A program made the position numbers and the translations under genes. This document shows, in pieces, positions 34,091-45,012 of a DNA stretch of 64,000 nt (positions within the stretch are counted from its first letter, which is position 1; every line of letters begins with the position of its first letter). Location of the stretch: the NCBI GenBank assembly GCA_036346225.1, contig JARFIW010001369.1, forward strand, positions 2,852,001 through 2,916,000, read 5' to 3'. The notes beneath the pieces are model-generated. The model made no database searches. It worked only from the letters and a program-made list of their open reading frames with translations, and had not been told where the DNA came from. This DNA is from Platerodrilus igneus. Lineage: Eukaryota; Arthropoda; Insecta; Coleoptera; Lycidae.

Positions 34091-35354
34091 TGTAGGGCCA
34101 CATAAGCTTGAAAGTACTAAATATATACTTGGGGATAACCTACGCTCAGATCTAAGTTCGAAAATGATAAAGAGCGCCAAAAACGAAATATGAAATTTAT
34201 ATCCTTACCAGCTAATGCTACCCATCTCATCTATTCCAATCGCTACATGTAGCGTTTTTGCTCCGGTAAAGAGGTATTAGCGCGAGATTTTGACCGAATA
34301 CAAGTTACAAAATTCAAGTAGTGAATCAACGGTAAAATCTGTGTTTCCAAGACAGCTTGTACAGCTTTTACATGTAATATCTTCAAGACTACCAGATAAC
34401 GTCAAAATTGAATACACGTGGGATTATGCCTCTAATCCGTAAAGAAGTTAAAGTATTAAAGAAACTACCTTCATTAAATTGACAAGTTACTGACACGAGT
34501 TCCGTTGTAGTGACACCCTTCTAAGAGAGGTCGATAGAAAAAGGGTCCCCCTTCCTGCAGGCAAATCTGTGTCGTTGATAAAATTAGAATGATGAATTCT
34601 ATTAAAAACCCGGTAGATGGGGCGAGTTCCCCTGATGAGAACGTGCCTTGTTCAAGTGGCATACAGACGGTAAAAATACCTCAAGAAAGTAAAATGTGCA
34701 TCCAGAACCTATCAGTAGGCATCGTGATCAAGTTATATTCTGATTAGTCTTAAGTGAATATAATAATTATGTCTTGCATAGAAATATTGCTTTGAATTAA
34801 AGATAAAAAAAACGATTTTTTAGTTTAGTTTTTTTATATTTTTTTGCTATTAAAGAATAAATTTTAAACTGGTGTAGGTTGCAGTACGTGCTTTTTTTTT
34901 TTAATTTGGTTATATAGCTATAGTAAGTGTTATTATGTCTAATGCAACTTAAAAACGGGATGGAATTGCTAAATCTATTGAAATACACGTTGTGAATAAA
35001 ACCACCTCTTTTCGGTAAGTGACTTTGTCCATCCATCTGTTATTTTTTCGAAACTAATGTAATTTTTTAGAATGTATACAACAAGTAGGTACGCTCTTTG
35101 GGCCCTAACTCATATCACGTATCTAAAAAGTTCAACGAAAAAAAATTGCTCGAACATAAAAATTTGTAAATACTCCCTGTGTATGTTTGTTGCTGATTTC
35201 ACGTTAAACGTATTGGCTACCTTAAAAAGTCGCTCCCAGGGCGCAACACAAATTGAAAGGACTCATTCTTCTAAACTTTAAATTTTTCACATAATGTATT
35301 CAAATCAAAGCTTAATAAATCAAAGTCGGCTTCAATTTGTGTTATAAATGTCAA
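34091..35354. other. No gene recognised
   Basis: AT-rich with no motif on either strand. Confidence 0.5.
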
Positions 35355-35359
35355 ACTTA

Positions 35360-35425
35360 CAATTTTTTATTATTTTGACAACGATCCTAGGTCATGGATC
35401 GAAACGTAAATAAAGACAATTAAAA
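35360..35425 (+). ncRNA. Hammerhead-like remnant
   Basis: The layout matches a hammerhead: TTATT pairs with AATAA as stem I, a box TTGACAA stands where CTGATGA is expected (three transitions), GATCC pairs with GGATC as stem II around an 8-nt loop, then GAAACGTA with GTA as the cleavage triplet. An extra C precedes stem II. It is probably a dead copy of a Penelope-type terminal repeat. Confidence 0.35.
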
Positions 35426-35654
35426 AAACTCTCAGTGGTTTAATACCCAAGAAAAATTAAGAAAAACAAGTTGAAAATGCAAGGCATTGTCGCAACGAAC
35501 TTCCAAATGTAGACTTACTTTAAAACAATTTAAAGAAATTAAAATTATTATGTTGTAATAATTATAGGTATTCAGATAAAATACAAAAATTTATAAACAA
35601 CAAAAGAGACATTTTAATATATTTTATTTTATTGAATAAATATTTTAAAAGCTA

Positions 35655-35716
35655 TATATGTGTGTGTGTATGTATGTATATATGTATGTATGTGTGTTTG
35701 TGTGTGTGTGTGTAAA
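35655..35716. repeat. (TG)n / (TATG)n microsatellite
   Basis: Alternating TGTG and TATG runs. Confidence 0.9.
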
Positions 35717-35726
35717 TAAGGGGGCA

Positions 35727-36060
35727 TCATATTTCGATTCAGTTTTTTCAGAGGATTCTAAATATGTATCGCACATTAATTTTGGACCTATTTGAAATTT
35801 TTGATAAAAATTAATTCCCCCGGGGGGGGCGGGTATCCGTGGTCAGATTTTGTGGGGGGTACCATATTTCGACTCAGCTATGTTAGGGGAGTCCAAATAT
35901 GTATCGCACATTAATTTTGGACCTATTTGAAATTTTAATTTTCCCGACGGAATATCGCGGGGGCACGGCGTCCCCGTGGCCCGATTTCAACTGACATCAA
36001 AACTTAAGCTCAGGACACCGAGCTGAATCGATTGATGTATCACACATTGATGTCCGACCA
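35727..36060 (+). repeat. GC-rich tandem repeat of about 120-135 bp, three units
   Basis: Units start near 35,731, 35,866 and 35,984 with ATTTCGA/ATTTCAA. The first two share AAATATGTATCGCACATTAA and TTTTGGACCTATTTGAAATT. The third is diverged (GATGTATCACACATTGATGT). G/C runs such as CCCCCGGGGGGGGCGGG separate units 1 and 2. Confidence 0.75.
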
Positions 36061-36315
36061 TTAGAAAGGCCTCGGACGGACAGACGGACGACAAATCGAT
36101 TTCATAAACAAACGAAGTTCGTTGAAAATAAAAATTTGGTCACCCCATTAGACGGTATTAAAATGTGTAATAAATCATTTACAAAATTCACCGAGTCAGA
36201 CAAAATTAAATTCCTTAACTGTTTTACACATAGAAAAAATGCTTTGAATAATATGAATTATGATGAAATAATTGATAATTTTGCTGAATTAAAAACTAGG
36301 AAACAGAATCTTTAA
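35995..36315 (+). CDS. Unrecognised 106-codon open frame after the tandem repeat
   Basis: From the codon after a TGA at 35992-35994 this frame stays open for 106 codons to TAA at 36313. The first ATG is at 36163, giving a 50-residue product if that is the start. The upstream part is Arg-rich where the repeated CGGACGGACAGACGGACG is translated (RTDRRTTNRF). The rest reads as convincing protein, with LVTPLDGIKMCNKSFTKFTE and NALNNMNYDEIIDNFAELK. The opening part overlaps the third tandem-repeat unit. I do not recognise the family. It may be the 3' end of a transposon gene. Codon content is not obviously random. Confidence 0.4.
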   Translation, partial: HQNLSSGHRAESIDVSHIDVRPLERPRTDRRTTNRFHKQTKFVENKNLVTPLDGIKMCNKSFTKFTESDKIKFLNCFTHRKNALNNMNYDEIIDNFAELKTRKQNL

Positions 36316-36359
36316 ATAACTTTTTTAATATATTTTGACTTTTGTTTAAATTATCTTTT

Positions 36360-37014
36360 TCATTATTAAATTTGTACTTAAACCTGATAATTATTATAAA
36401 CAACCACAGTTGTGTTTTTGCAACATTCTCAACTAATGTTAATTGTGTGAAAGTATTTATTGGAAAAGTATTAATTCGGCGAATGTCTAAATGTTGGAGG
36501 ATCTTGGTAGCCGCAGGTTACTTAACTCCCATCATATGTCATTGAATATCCGTGGAATAGTTGACGTACTTAAAAAACAGTAGAAGAGAAACCAGACTGT
36601 ACCTAACAAGAAAGAGCAGCTGCTTTGTTCGAAGACAACAAACATAGAAAAAAAGAAAAAATAGTTGAAAGCGTATGTGTGGAGCACACCACTGTGCGGC
36701 GATGAAATAGGGACAGTAAGAGAAGAAAACACGAAGAACGTAAAAGGCCTTTGGAATATGGTGCTTCAGGTGTATGATGATAATAGCATGGGCAGACAAA
36801 GTTAACAACAAAAAGGTTCTAGAAATAGTAGGGAAGTAGGATATCTGTAGAAAACAAAAAACAAAGAAATAGAAGGAATAGACACGTTCTAAGGCATTTC
36901 GGGAATAGTGCGAGTATATTACAAGCAGAAATAGGAAAAAGGAGAGGTAGAGGTAGACCTAGATCAGACTAGTACACGCAGGTAAGGAAAGATGTATCCT
37001 GTGAGAATTTCAGG
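36360..37014 (+). mobile_element. LINE deletion derivative, copy (R1 plus LINE tail)
   Basis: Head R1 (ACAACCACAGTTG to the CATATGTCATTGAATATCCG region), linker with AACAAACATAGAA, then the decayed LINE C-terminus and 3' end (GTAGAGGTAGACCTAGATCA, ATTTCAGGGAAAAT). It joins directly to the next LINE copy at about 37,014. Confidence 0.7.
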
Positions 37015-38262
37015 GAAAATAAGAAAATGGCGCCGGGTACAGATAAGGTGCAAGCAGAAACTCTAAAAGCAGTTCGACAAACAGTAACAGAACGTCTCTT
37101 CCAACTTGTAAGCTCTATGTATGAGACAGGCGAGATAGCAAAAGATTTCAAACGTAACATCATAGTAACTATACCAAAAAAGAAAGGTGCGGATAGATGT
37201 GAAAATTTTCGAACAATAAGTTTGACAGCATACGTGTCAAAAATATTAACTAGAATTGTACAAAGACGAATGGAAAAACAAGCTGAAGAAATACTAAGAT
37301 AAAATCAATTTGGGTTTAGGCGAAACAGGGGATCACAGGAGGCTATTTTGGCTCTGAGAGTGATAATGGAGAAAACAATAGAAAAAGGGGAAAGCGTGTA
37401 TATACGGTTTGTAGATCAAGAAAAAGCATTCGACAATGTGAAATGGAAAAAATGTTCGAAAAACTCAAAAAGATTGGAATGAGTTATAGGGATAGACGAA
37501 TAGTACATAGTTTATACAAAGAGCAAACAGCAGTGATAGAATTAGATCAGGAACGTAGAGAAGTAAACATTAGGAAAGGGGTCAGACAGAGATGTGCCCT
37601 ATCCCCATTAATTTTTAACTTGTACATTGAAGAGGCAATAAATACTGTCCAACGCAGGAAAACATTTGGAATTACTATGCAGGGACAACAAATTATTATG
37701 CTTAGATTTGCAGATGATATAGCGGTATTAGCATCTAGCAAGGAAGAGTTAGAAGCTGCTCTTAATGAAATGGAAACGGTTCTAACACAACAAACATAGA
37801 ATCGAGGAAAAGATTGCTTAAAACATATGTGTGGAGCACAGCACTGTACGGCTGTGAAGCCTGGACAATAGGAAAAGCGGACAAGGAAAAGATAGAAGCC
37901 TTTGAAATCTGGTGCTACAGACGAATGATGAAGATATCATGGACAGATTAAGTTAAGAACAAAGAGGTACTAAAAATGGTAGGAGAAGAAAGAAATATGT
38001 GGAAAACGGTAAAAAATAGGAGATATAGGATGATAGACCACATATTACGGCATGAGGGAATGGTGCGACATATATTAGAAGCAGAAATACGAAAAAGAGA
38101 AGTAAAGTAGATCTAGGTTAGACTATTGCACACAGATAGTGTAAGATATAGGCTGTAGGAATTTCAGGGAAATGTGTAGGCTAGCTCAGAATAGAAATCA
38201 ATGGAGGTACGCATCCAACCGGTCACAAGATGGATAAACTAATGACGAAAAAATAACTGTAC
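37015..38262 (+). mobile_element. 5'-truncated RTE-type LINE with RT
   Basis: Starts in the RT N-terminal region, directly abutting a LINE tail. It keeps RT motifs, then jumps across an internal deletion near 37,795 into the C-terminal domain (37,830-38,110) and ends with the family 3' end (CAAGATGGATAAACTAATGA). Confidence 0.8.
37027..38113 (+). pseudogene. LINE reverse transcriptase, broken
   Basis: Frame 1 (37027-37302) carries MAPGTDKVQAETLKAV, the entry motif of RTE-type RTs, and IIVTIPKKKGADRCENFRTI. An in-frame TAA follows. The same frame resumes with NQFGFRRNRGSQEAI and FVDQEKAFDNV (motif A, catalytic Asp), then shifts frame near 37,443. The next block (37443-37799) has SYRDRRIVHSLY, GVRQRCALSPLIFNLYIEEA and the motif C core FADDIAVLA. 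After a deletion, TALYGCEAWT and YRRMMKISWTD follow with one more stop. Several inactivating lesions make it dead. A functional RT would copy its own mRNA at the nicked target. Confidence 0.88.
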
Positions 38263-38589
38263 TTAAACACAATGATTATTATAAGAAACTGCAGGTATTG
38301 GTTGTGCAATATTCTCGAACATTGTTAATTGTGTGAAAGGATTTACTGGAAAACTATTAATACGGCAAATGTCTAAGTGTTGGGGGATCTTGGCAGCCAC
38401 AGGCTGCTTAACCCCCGTCACATATCACTGAGTCTCGGTGAAATAGGGCATATAATTAGAAAACAATAGAAAGGAATCCGAGCTGTATATAGGCAATGTG
38501 GGAATTTCAGGGAATTGTGTAGGCTAGCTCAGAATATAAATACGTCCAACCAGTTTTGAGACGGAAAACCTAATGACGAAAAAATAAGC
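38263..38589 (+). mobile_element. LINE deletion derivative, short copy
   Basis: R1 at about 38,270-38,450 is followed almost directly by the extreme LINE 3' end (about 38,490-38,590, GGCTAGCTCAGAATA). The C-terminal coding part is missing. Confidence 0.65.
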
Positions 38590-39290
38590 GCAGATAAATC
38601 TGATGATTATTATAAACAACTACAGTGGTTGATTGTGAAATATCTGCAACTAATGTTGACTCTACGAAAAGGTATATTGGAAAAAATTTTAAATCGGCAA
38701 ATGTTCAAGGGATGGGAGAACTTGGCTGTCGCCTTCACAACCACTGAATGTCGGAGAAATAGGGTATACAATTGTAAAACAACAGAAGGGGATCGAACTG
38801 CATCTAACAAGAGATAACAGTGTCCATGATCAAAGACAACAAACATAGAAACAAGAAGAAATTTGTTGAAAGCATATGTGTGGAGCAGAGCACAGTAAGC
38901 CTATGAAATACGGGCAGTAGGAAAAGCAGACAAAAAAATGGTAGCAGCCTTTTGGAATGTGTGCTTCAGATGTATGAGGATGATAACATGGACAGACAAA
39001 GTTAATAACAAATAGGTTAATGAAAAAGTACGGGAATAAAGATGTCTGTGGAAAAAAATAGGAGAAATAGAAGGGCAGAATAAGTTCTAAGGCATATTTG
39101 GGGAATAGTATGGAATATATTGCAAGCAGAGATAGGAAAAAGGAGGTAGATGTAGACCTAGATCAGATTGTGATAAATGCAGGCTGTGCAAATTTCAGGA
39201 AAATGTGTAGGTTAGTTCAGAATAGGAAACAATGAGGGTACGTGTCTAACCAGTTCCAGGACTGAAGACCTAATGATGATGAATAAAAAT
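38590..39290 (+). mobile_element. LINE deletion derivative, full-length reference copy
   Basis: R1 (38,595-38,770), linker, decayed C-terminal coding (CATATGTGTGGAGCAGAGCA, GATAACATGGACAGACAAAG) and the 3' end up to GACCTAATGATGATG. It has the same order as the minus-strand copy at 3,585-4,600. Confidence 0.7.
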
Positions 39291-40162
39291 TTAAGATTTG
39301 TTTGAGTTTTTCACATTATTTAGTTTTGCTTTATTTATTGTTTTATTTTTTGTGTGCTCTATTTCTTGTAGGAGAGGGAAAGGGCTCGGTAAGAAAAAAA
39401 TGTCTAGAGTTAATCCTAATCCAACCTTGGAACTACATACTTTTCAAACAACTTCAACCCATTCTTTTAGTTGCTAATAATAAAAGTTTTAGAACACTTT
39501 TGGCGTCTTAAACATATTTTATTCTTTGTTGGGTGGGCCTATTACCATGTACCATATTTGTCACTTGCTGAAATGTCACATACCCAAAAAAATTTAAAAA
39601 ATATTAACAACTAATTACTATTTTGTAAAAACTTGTTTTAAATCGCTTAAAAATGCCCTATTAATTCTAAGAATTTGACAGTAAAACAATGCAAATTAAA
39701 CAGATGCTACGTCTGTGTTAAAGCTTTTCAATCTTTTAGAAGCTCATGAAAAGAGTACAGCGAAATTAGAAATGCTTTACTTTGCCATATGTCTTGATCA
39801 TATGAGATAGAGCCCAAAAGTCAGCCCTTTTACGATAACATTTCTTTAACATCAAATCTATAATAAATATAAAAACGAAAGTGCGGAGTATTTACGCTGC
39901 TGTGTTTCGTTTTGTTTTCCGTTACAAACAGTAAATAAAAAAATACCAAATGTGTTGTAAAAATGTTGAATAAATATAAAAAGCTTGCACATGTGGTTTC
40001 TCTCCCTTCTCGTAATTATACAACAACATTAAAAATTCATCTTAGTTGCTCGTTTAATTAGAAGATAAATTTAATACTAGTTTGTTTTGTATGATAAGAG
40101 ATAATTTTGTTTTTTATATTAGTATTAACAAACTTTTGATTATAAAAGTGCTACAAAGTTAC
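39291..40162. other. No gene recognised
   Basis: AT-rich, no motif. Confidence 0.5.
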
Positions 40163-40438
40163 TTATTTTGGTTTGACCCTGGTCACAGCTGAGAAATATC
40201 TAGTTTCGTCATACGATTTATGGGAAATCGGCAATTCAAGGTGTATACGAGGGTATTTATCTATTGAGCAAGAATTGTAAATATTTTTCACATGACTAGC
40301 TAGCCATAATAACACCTTGCTCGTTGTTGATTTGTTAAACCAAGTAGATATTAAATTGGCGTAAATCCAAAAAAATAAGCGGAAAGCATTAAACATACCG
40401 TGTATAAAAATCAAGAAAATTAGACGAATCTTCATCAC
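40163..40438 (-). CDS. Hypothetical 91-residue protein, weak
   Basis: From an ATG at 40438 the frame starts MMKIRLIFLIFIHGMFNAFR, a hydrophobic N-terminus that could be a signal peptide or membrane segment, followed by a second hydrophobic-aromatic stretch. The C-terminal half is polar (CSIDKYPRIHLELPISHKSY). The CG-richer segment just upstream on this strand (about 40,600-41,150) could be a promoter or first exon region. No family recognised. It could be a chance frame. Confidence 0.25.
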   Translation of the reverse strand: MMKIRLIFLIFIHGMFNAFRLFFWIYANLISTWFNKSTTSKVLLWLASHVKNIYNSCSIDKYPRIHLELPISHKSYDETRYFSAVTRVKPK

Positions 40439-42328
40439 AAAGTGGAGGAACGTTGAAATACATGGTGTGTTCCAACATTATCACAGGAACAGATGTTGAG
40501 CAGTGACTAGAACAGTTGGCAGGCTTACAGTATACACAAAACACAAGGGTTTAAAACACATGAACATTAAAATAATTTTCATAAACTAACATCACAGCAC
40601 TGAAATCCTCTGCAGAACTTTAGTATTATAGCTACGAAGAACACGTCACGCACGGTAATGAACACTATTGACGTACTGCGGCACGCACTACGAATTAATC
40701 ACAAAATTTGGAACGCACATATTTTAGGCCACTAGTTTCATACATAAAGCACGCCCTGATTTATGTATATTAATAAATATTTTTGAATTTAAGGAACATA
40801 ACAAAATAAGCGTTCGAATTTGTATCACATATTTAACGTCGTTTCATACCCGGCAGCTCAATGGCAACTAACGACGACCACTTTATCCGCGACACCGCGA
40901 GCTTCACGAATGGGGTTAGTAGGTCGCAGTGACGCACAAGACTTCGCGAATGCTGCCGATTCTCAGATTGCCTTACTATATAATTCTTCGTTCATTCTCA
41001 TCAAGGTTCGATAGAAAAATATCGTAAACCTTCCTGCGATTCGTATATACAATTTCGGACATAATCGAGAAGGAATAATGAAATCGTCCGTTCGTCGATA
41101 TTTCTCAGCCTTAGGCCACGTTATCATAAATGTCGACGATTCCCCTCTTATTATATTTATTATCTGTTTGTCAATACTCGACTCGGTCGTCGTGGTTATA
41201 TCTGGCCAAATTTTACTTCCTCTTTAATTGAGAATTCCGTTGAATGAATTTACAAAGCAATAATGGAGGCGAATTAAAGTCAAATGAGAGGTTTGGCAAG
41301 GTAGAGATTAGAATTAACCCTGGCCGAAATTTAAATTGCAAGGTTATGTAAAAATGTATAAATTTCTCTTTCTATACACTGGAAAGTTGAATGTTTACAA
41401 AAGCGTTATATAATTTAAAATGTGGTACGCGATTTCAAATAAAAGTGATGACGCGGTTCGAGTTAACATCCAATCAGAAACCGATTCTTTGATTGTTTTC
41501 GTTTGCAATTAAAGACATAGGTGACTAACGGTGACGTCTTATTAAGTTTTCACTAAACGAACTCTTTTTATCCTGATTTTTAAATTTCAGAAATATATGA
41601 ATGCTTTTAAAATGCCGACAGACTCGGTTTACAGTACAATTTCCAATACCATACATATACGATGTGACGCTTATAACATTGCGTGCATGCAACACTTTCA
41701 TGAACGAGACGAATTTAAAATAAAAATGATTTTTACACGTTTTTTATTTTATTTAATTGTACGAAATCGTAATGTAAAATTATCAAACGAGTACAATTGC
41801 TACTAGATACAAATTTATTTGATGTAAAAATGTTCATGAACATTTGACATTCAGTTTTCTTCATTGGCATATTGCTCATTTGAATGGCCGCGCCGTGACT
41901 TTAGGCTGCCTCTGTCCAAAATGTAGTGTGCCGCCCCTCCCGTTCCAAGTATATAGAAGGTTTATAGAAAATTATTTGAATATTAGTAAATATAATAGCA
42001 AAACAATTACTACAAATTTTAGGTTAATTAACAATTAGATAAACATTACTCTAAAAAAGACCAATAATTATTTATCAAATAAGGAATACGATTTATCAAA
42101 GTTAGTAGTAGGATTGGAGGCTCCGAGGACAGCGCCACCGCCACCATCTAACCTAGGTTTTACATGTAAATGCCCATAAGGAGGATTTGCTGGGAGGAAT
42201 TTTCCTGCTTGCTCCCTCCTTGTAGACCTCCCAGTGGAGGGAGGATTTCCGTCTTGCTTCATTTTTACCCCCACCATCCCTAGCCTAAAAATCGACAACC
42301 CAACCCCTAAAATTTTCGAGATACCTCT
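40439..42328. other. No gene recognised; patch richer in CG at 40,830-41,150
   Basis: CG dinucleotides cluster between about 40,830 and 41,150, unlike the surroundings. A 76-codon minus frame at 42068-42298 lacks motifs. Confidence 0.4.
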
Positions 42329-42346
42329 CGGTGCCTTTCGGCACCG
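42329..42346. other. Perfect GC-rich hairpin
   Basis: CGGTGCC, loop TTTC, GGCACCG. It stands out from the AT-rich flank and has no T-run after it that would suggest a terminator. Confidence 0.6.
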
Positions 42347-42751
42347 CGCGACCTTTGTATTCCCACCTTTTTAATTTTTATCTTAACATCAACCCTTATC
42401 GAGTTACAACCCCCAATTTTATAACTTTTTTATTTATAAACAGTTTCTAATCGTGTATGGTAATACTGATTTAATTTTTCTTGAAAGTCCGAACCTACCA
42501 TTAATTTAACCTTAGAACCAACTCGATTTAAAAAATTGGTGTAAGCGAAAAAGTAGTACACATTCCTTTAAAACAATTTTATTTAAATATAAATATACAG
42601 TGTGCTCTTAACATCTACTTTTATATAGGTAAAATCACCACTTCGCTATGCTCTTACCTAGTTTCGACTACTTTTCCAAGGTCATGGTGACGTCATAGTT
42701 TTTTTTAAATAAAGAGCAATGCAATACTATTCTAAAATTTTTATTCTGACA

Positions 42752-43099
42752 TTATACATAACAAAATTTAAAAAATGTAATGCCAAGCATGGAGTCATTT
42801 AAACTTAATTTTAATACAAAGTTATACACAGAAGACAGTCCTTTCTCTTTGTTTGTTTGGAGTGGTTTTAATTTTATTCGCACCTTAAAATTTAAATCGA
42901 CACCCAAGTCCTCTATCTCCTTTTCTAGCCAATAGTTTGATACATAGAGACAGTCTAGGTTGTCGAATTGTAAAATGTACCGAAATTTGGCTCTATATAT
43001 AAAGTCTTTGATTCCACCGACAACCAGATCCATTCCTTCGTGTAATTCTTGCAGCTTGTGACAATCTTTTAATCGCGGCTCTCCCGCTATATCCTGCAT
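42752..43099 (-). pseudogene. Small unassigned protein, possibly OB-fold-like
   Basis: A 115-residue frame with no stop. The protein-like core reads ELHEGMDLVVGGIKDFIYRA, then RYILQFDNLDCLYVSNYWLE, then KVRIKLKPLQTNKE. The alternating strands around GIKDF and an aromatic 'SNYWLEKE' motif suggest a small beta-barrel such as an OB fold, but that is inference from pattern only. It follows the 43,186-44,366 gene on the same strand. A decayed relative sits at about 45,013-45,400. I do not recognise the family with certainty. Confidence 0.4.
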
Positions 43100-43185
43100 A
43101 AGTATCTTGTTAGCATGATAGACTTCTTCTTGTAGCTATTGGCGGGAATCCTTATTCTTCCACTCACTGTTGCGTAGTTACATGT

Positions 43186-43509
43186 CTACCACTTTTGGGA
43201 ATATATAGTCGTTATCGGTTGTAGGATCCTCGGTTTTAAAGATCCAAAAGGTTCTTTACTAGACAAATATACAGTGTTTAGCGGAACCCTTTTTCCTGTG
43301 GTGTACGCCGAGGTTACGAAACCCGCATTCCCTAGTTCGTCTATGTTGTCTGCCATTTTGATAAATACGTTTTTAAAATAACCTTTTAAAATGTATACGG
43401 ATTTAGTACCATCCTTTTCCGCAAGCACGCCTACATAACTAAAAGAGTTAACTACAAATGCATACAGCTTGTAGAACCCAGATGTATCTAAGTCAGTCCA
43501 TCGGCACAA
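43186..43509 (-). pseudogene. C-terminal part of the unassigned 278-residue gene, frame-shifted
   Basis: A 107-residue block with no ATG at its start (it opens with TTG), reading WTDLDTSGFYKLYAFVVNSF and DGTKSVYILKGYFKNVFIKM. Between this block and the upstream frame, short stop-free pieces in other frames show at least two small indels near 43,505-43,535. It is therefore most likely the continuation of the gene at 43,530-44,366 and not a separate gene. It ends at a stop at 43186, followed by 85 bp and the next frame. Confidence 0.5.
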
Positions 43510-43529
43510 AATAATCTTTTAATTCTTCA

Positions 43530-44366
43530 TCATTTTCTGTCAATATCTATGCGTTGTCGTACAACCTCTGAGCGAATGTTAGACGTATTTATCAACCCCA
43601 ATTCCGAATTGATTATTTCTTTTGGAATTGTAGAATATGATGTTGCAGATTGTGTAAAATATGTACTACTTGTTTTAATGTAGCACTTGTGTAAGATTTT
43701 TATTTTATCTTGGCTGTCTAACTCCTCTACTATCTCCAAATAATTTACAGGTAAATAGTTAAAACTAAAAGTCAAAAGCGCATACGTTATCAATTTTTCC
43801 CTTTCCTCTGGTTTTTCGGACAACTTAATTTGCAAGCCAGTCAATTTCTTTATATTGCTATTCCCCCAATACTCGTACTGTAGTAGATTATTATACACTA
43901 CACAACAGCCATTTTGTAGCTTGTCCGTTAGCTTACTCCACATTTTGGCAAGTGGTACCGAGTACATTGACGCCTTTAGGAAGTATAATGTACTATCTTC
44001 CAATAAGGTTAAACAATCTTTTAAGGGATTATACACTTGTTCCACACTGACATAGTTTCCAATTGTATAGTTGTATATTGTCGCTTCCAATCGTGTAATA
44101 CCATGTTCTTTGGCCAAAGTGGACGCGAATGTTTCCCTTAAACGTGCATCTGAACAACGTACAAAATCTAGTATATGATTTCCAAGTTGTTTATTAACAC
44201 CAGGACTTGTTATCTGACACACAAATTTGTTGTATATCTTAATTCTTGTATTAGTTGTTAGCCATGTTAAACAATCGATTCCCACAGTTTTATCGTTGTC
44301 AACTATAATATTACAGTTTTCTTCGTATTCGCCCTTGTAGCGAAAGCATCCTAGGAAAATTCGCAA
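43530..44366 (-). pseudogene. Unassigned protein with replication-initiator-like motifs
   Basis: A 278-codon open frame, the longest non-retroelement frame in the window. It has no ATG at its start and is open to CGC-TTG at 44369, so it may begin with an upstream exon. Residues 29-47 read G-x4-TW followed by RIKIYNK, and residues 90-100 read [12 protein letters not shown] Tyr-Asn-Lys followed some 45 residues later by an Arg-x-Glu strand is the arrangement seen in rolling-circle replication initiators of the Rep_trans kind (PF02486). I offer this as a weak inference and cannot point to the catalytic Tyr. Alternatives are an unknown transposon or an old viral insertion. It lacks retroelement motifs. 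Confidence 0.45.
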
Positions 44367-44451
44367 GCGTTATGGTGTCCCAACATTGGAGTTTTGAATT
44401 ATAGATTTTCAGAAAGGCAGCCGAGGTAAATGCATAGAACCTAAACTGCAT

Positions 44452-44474
44452 AACATTATGTCGACCCAACAGTG
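44452..44474 (+). other. PBS-like string
   Basis: CATAACATTATGTCGACCCA followed by ACAGTGGGGC, closely related to the repeats at 718-895 and to a tRNA-Lys primer-binding site. No LTR is evident beside it. Confidence 0.35.
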
Positions 44475-44681
44475 GGGCTCTAAAGACCCGTTTACTCTTT
44501 ACATCAAACTTCTATGTTATGTGTTTATACCTTCAAATAATAAATTCAAATTGCCTTTTCATATAACCTTCAAATTAGATTTTATGTTCATAAAATATAC
44601 ACCAAATATGTCAAATCACTCTAGCACAAACTAACAGCAAAAAATGTTCAAGCAATAACAAAAGGAAACAAATTTCGTTAC

Positions 44682-44880
44682 CTGGTGTAAGCTTTTGCAC
44701 CATCCCCTCTGAAGATGTCATCCACCAAAACCTTGTCGTTGCATTCCATCCAACTTCTCTCTGCTATATGTACATCAAATTCACTTCCACAGGTTATCCA
44801 ATTCTCTGCAAACGCCTTCAATACATCTACCCATATAATTGTCCAAATAAGTTAATTGGCTTCTAAATCTATCATACACC
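44682..44880 (-). pseudogene. Possible upstream exon of the unassigned gene
   Basis: The minus strand has overlapping stop-poor frames. One reads CGSEFDVHIAERSWMECNDK then LVDDIFRGDGAKAY and ends exactly at a donor-like CCAG/GTAACG (exon edge 44682). The upstream half is better in another frame (SERGCWVYDRFRSQLTYLDN), suggesting one indel. Splicing to the frame opening near 44,369 is plausible but no clear acceptor was identified. Confidence 0.3.
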
Positions 44881-45012
44881 CAGCACCCTCGTTCCGAAAA
44901 ATCAACTTGTCTCGCTTACCTTAGTAACATCTTTTGTTCGTTATCCATATTTACTTACATCACCGTTTATAACATAGCACCTACTCGTGCTTTCAAACAC
45001 TTTTAATTTATA

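Noticed and set aside
43855..44055. Plus-strand frame opposite the 278-codon gene
   Set aside because: Shadow of the better minus-strand frame.
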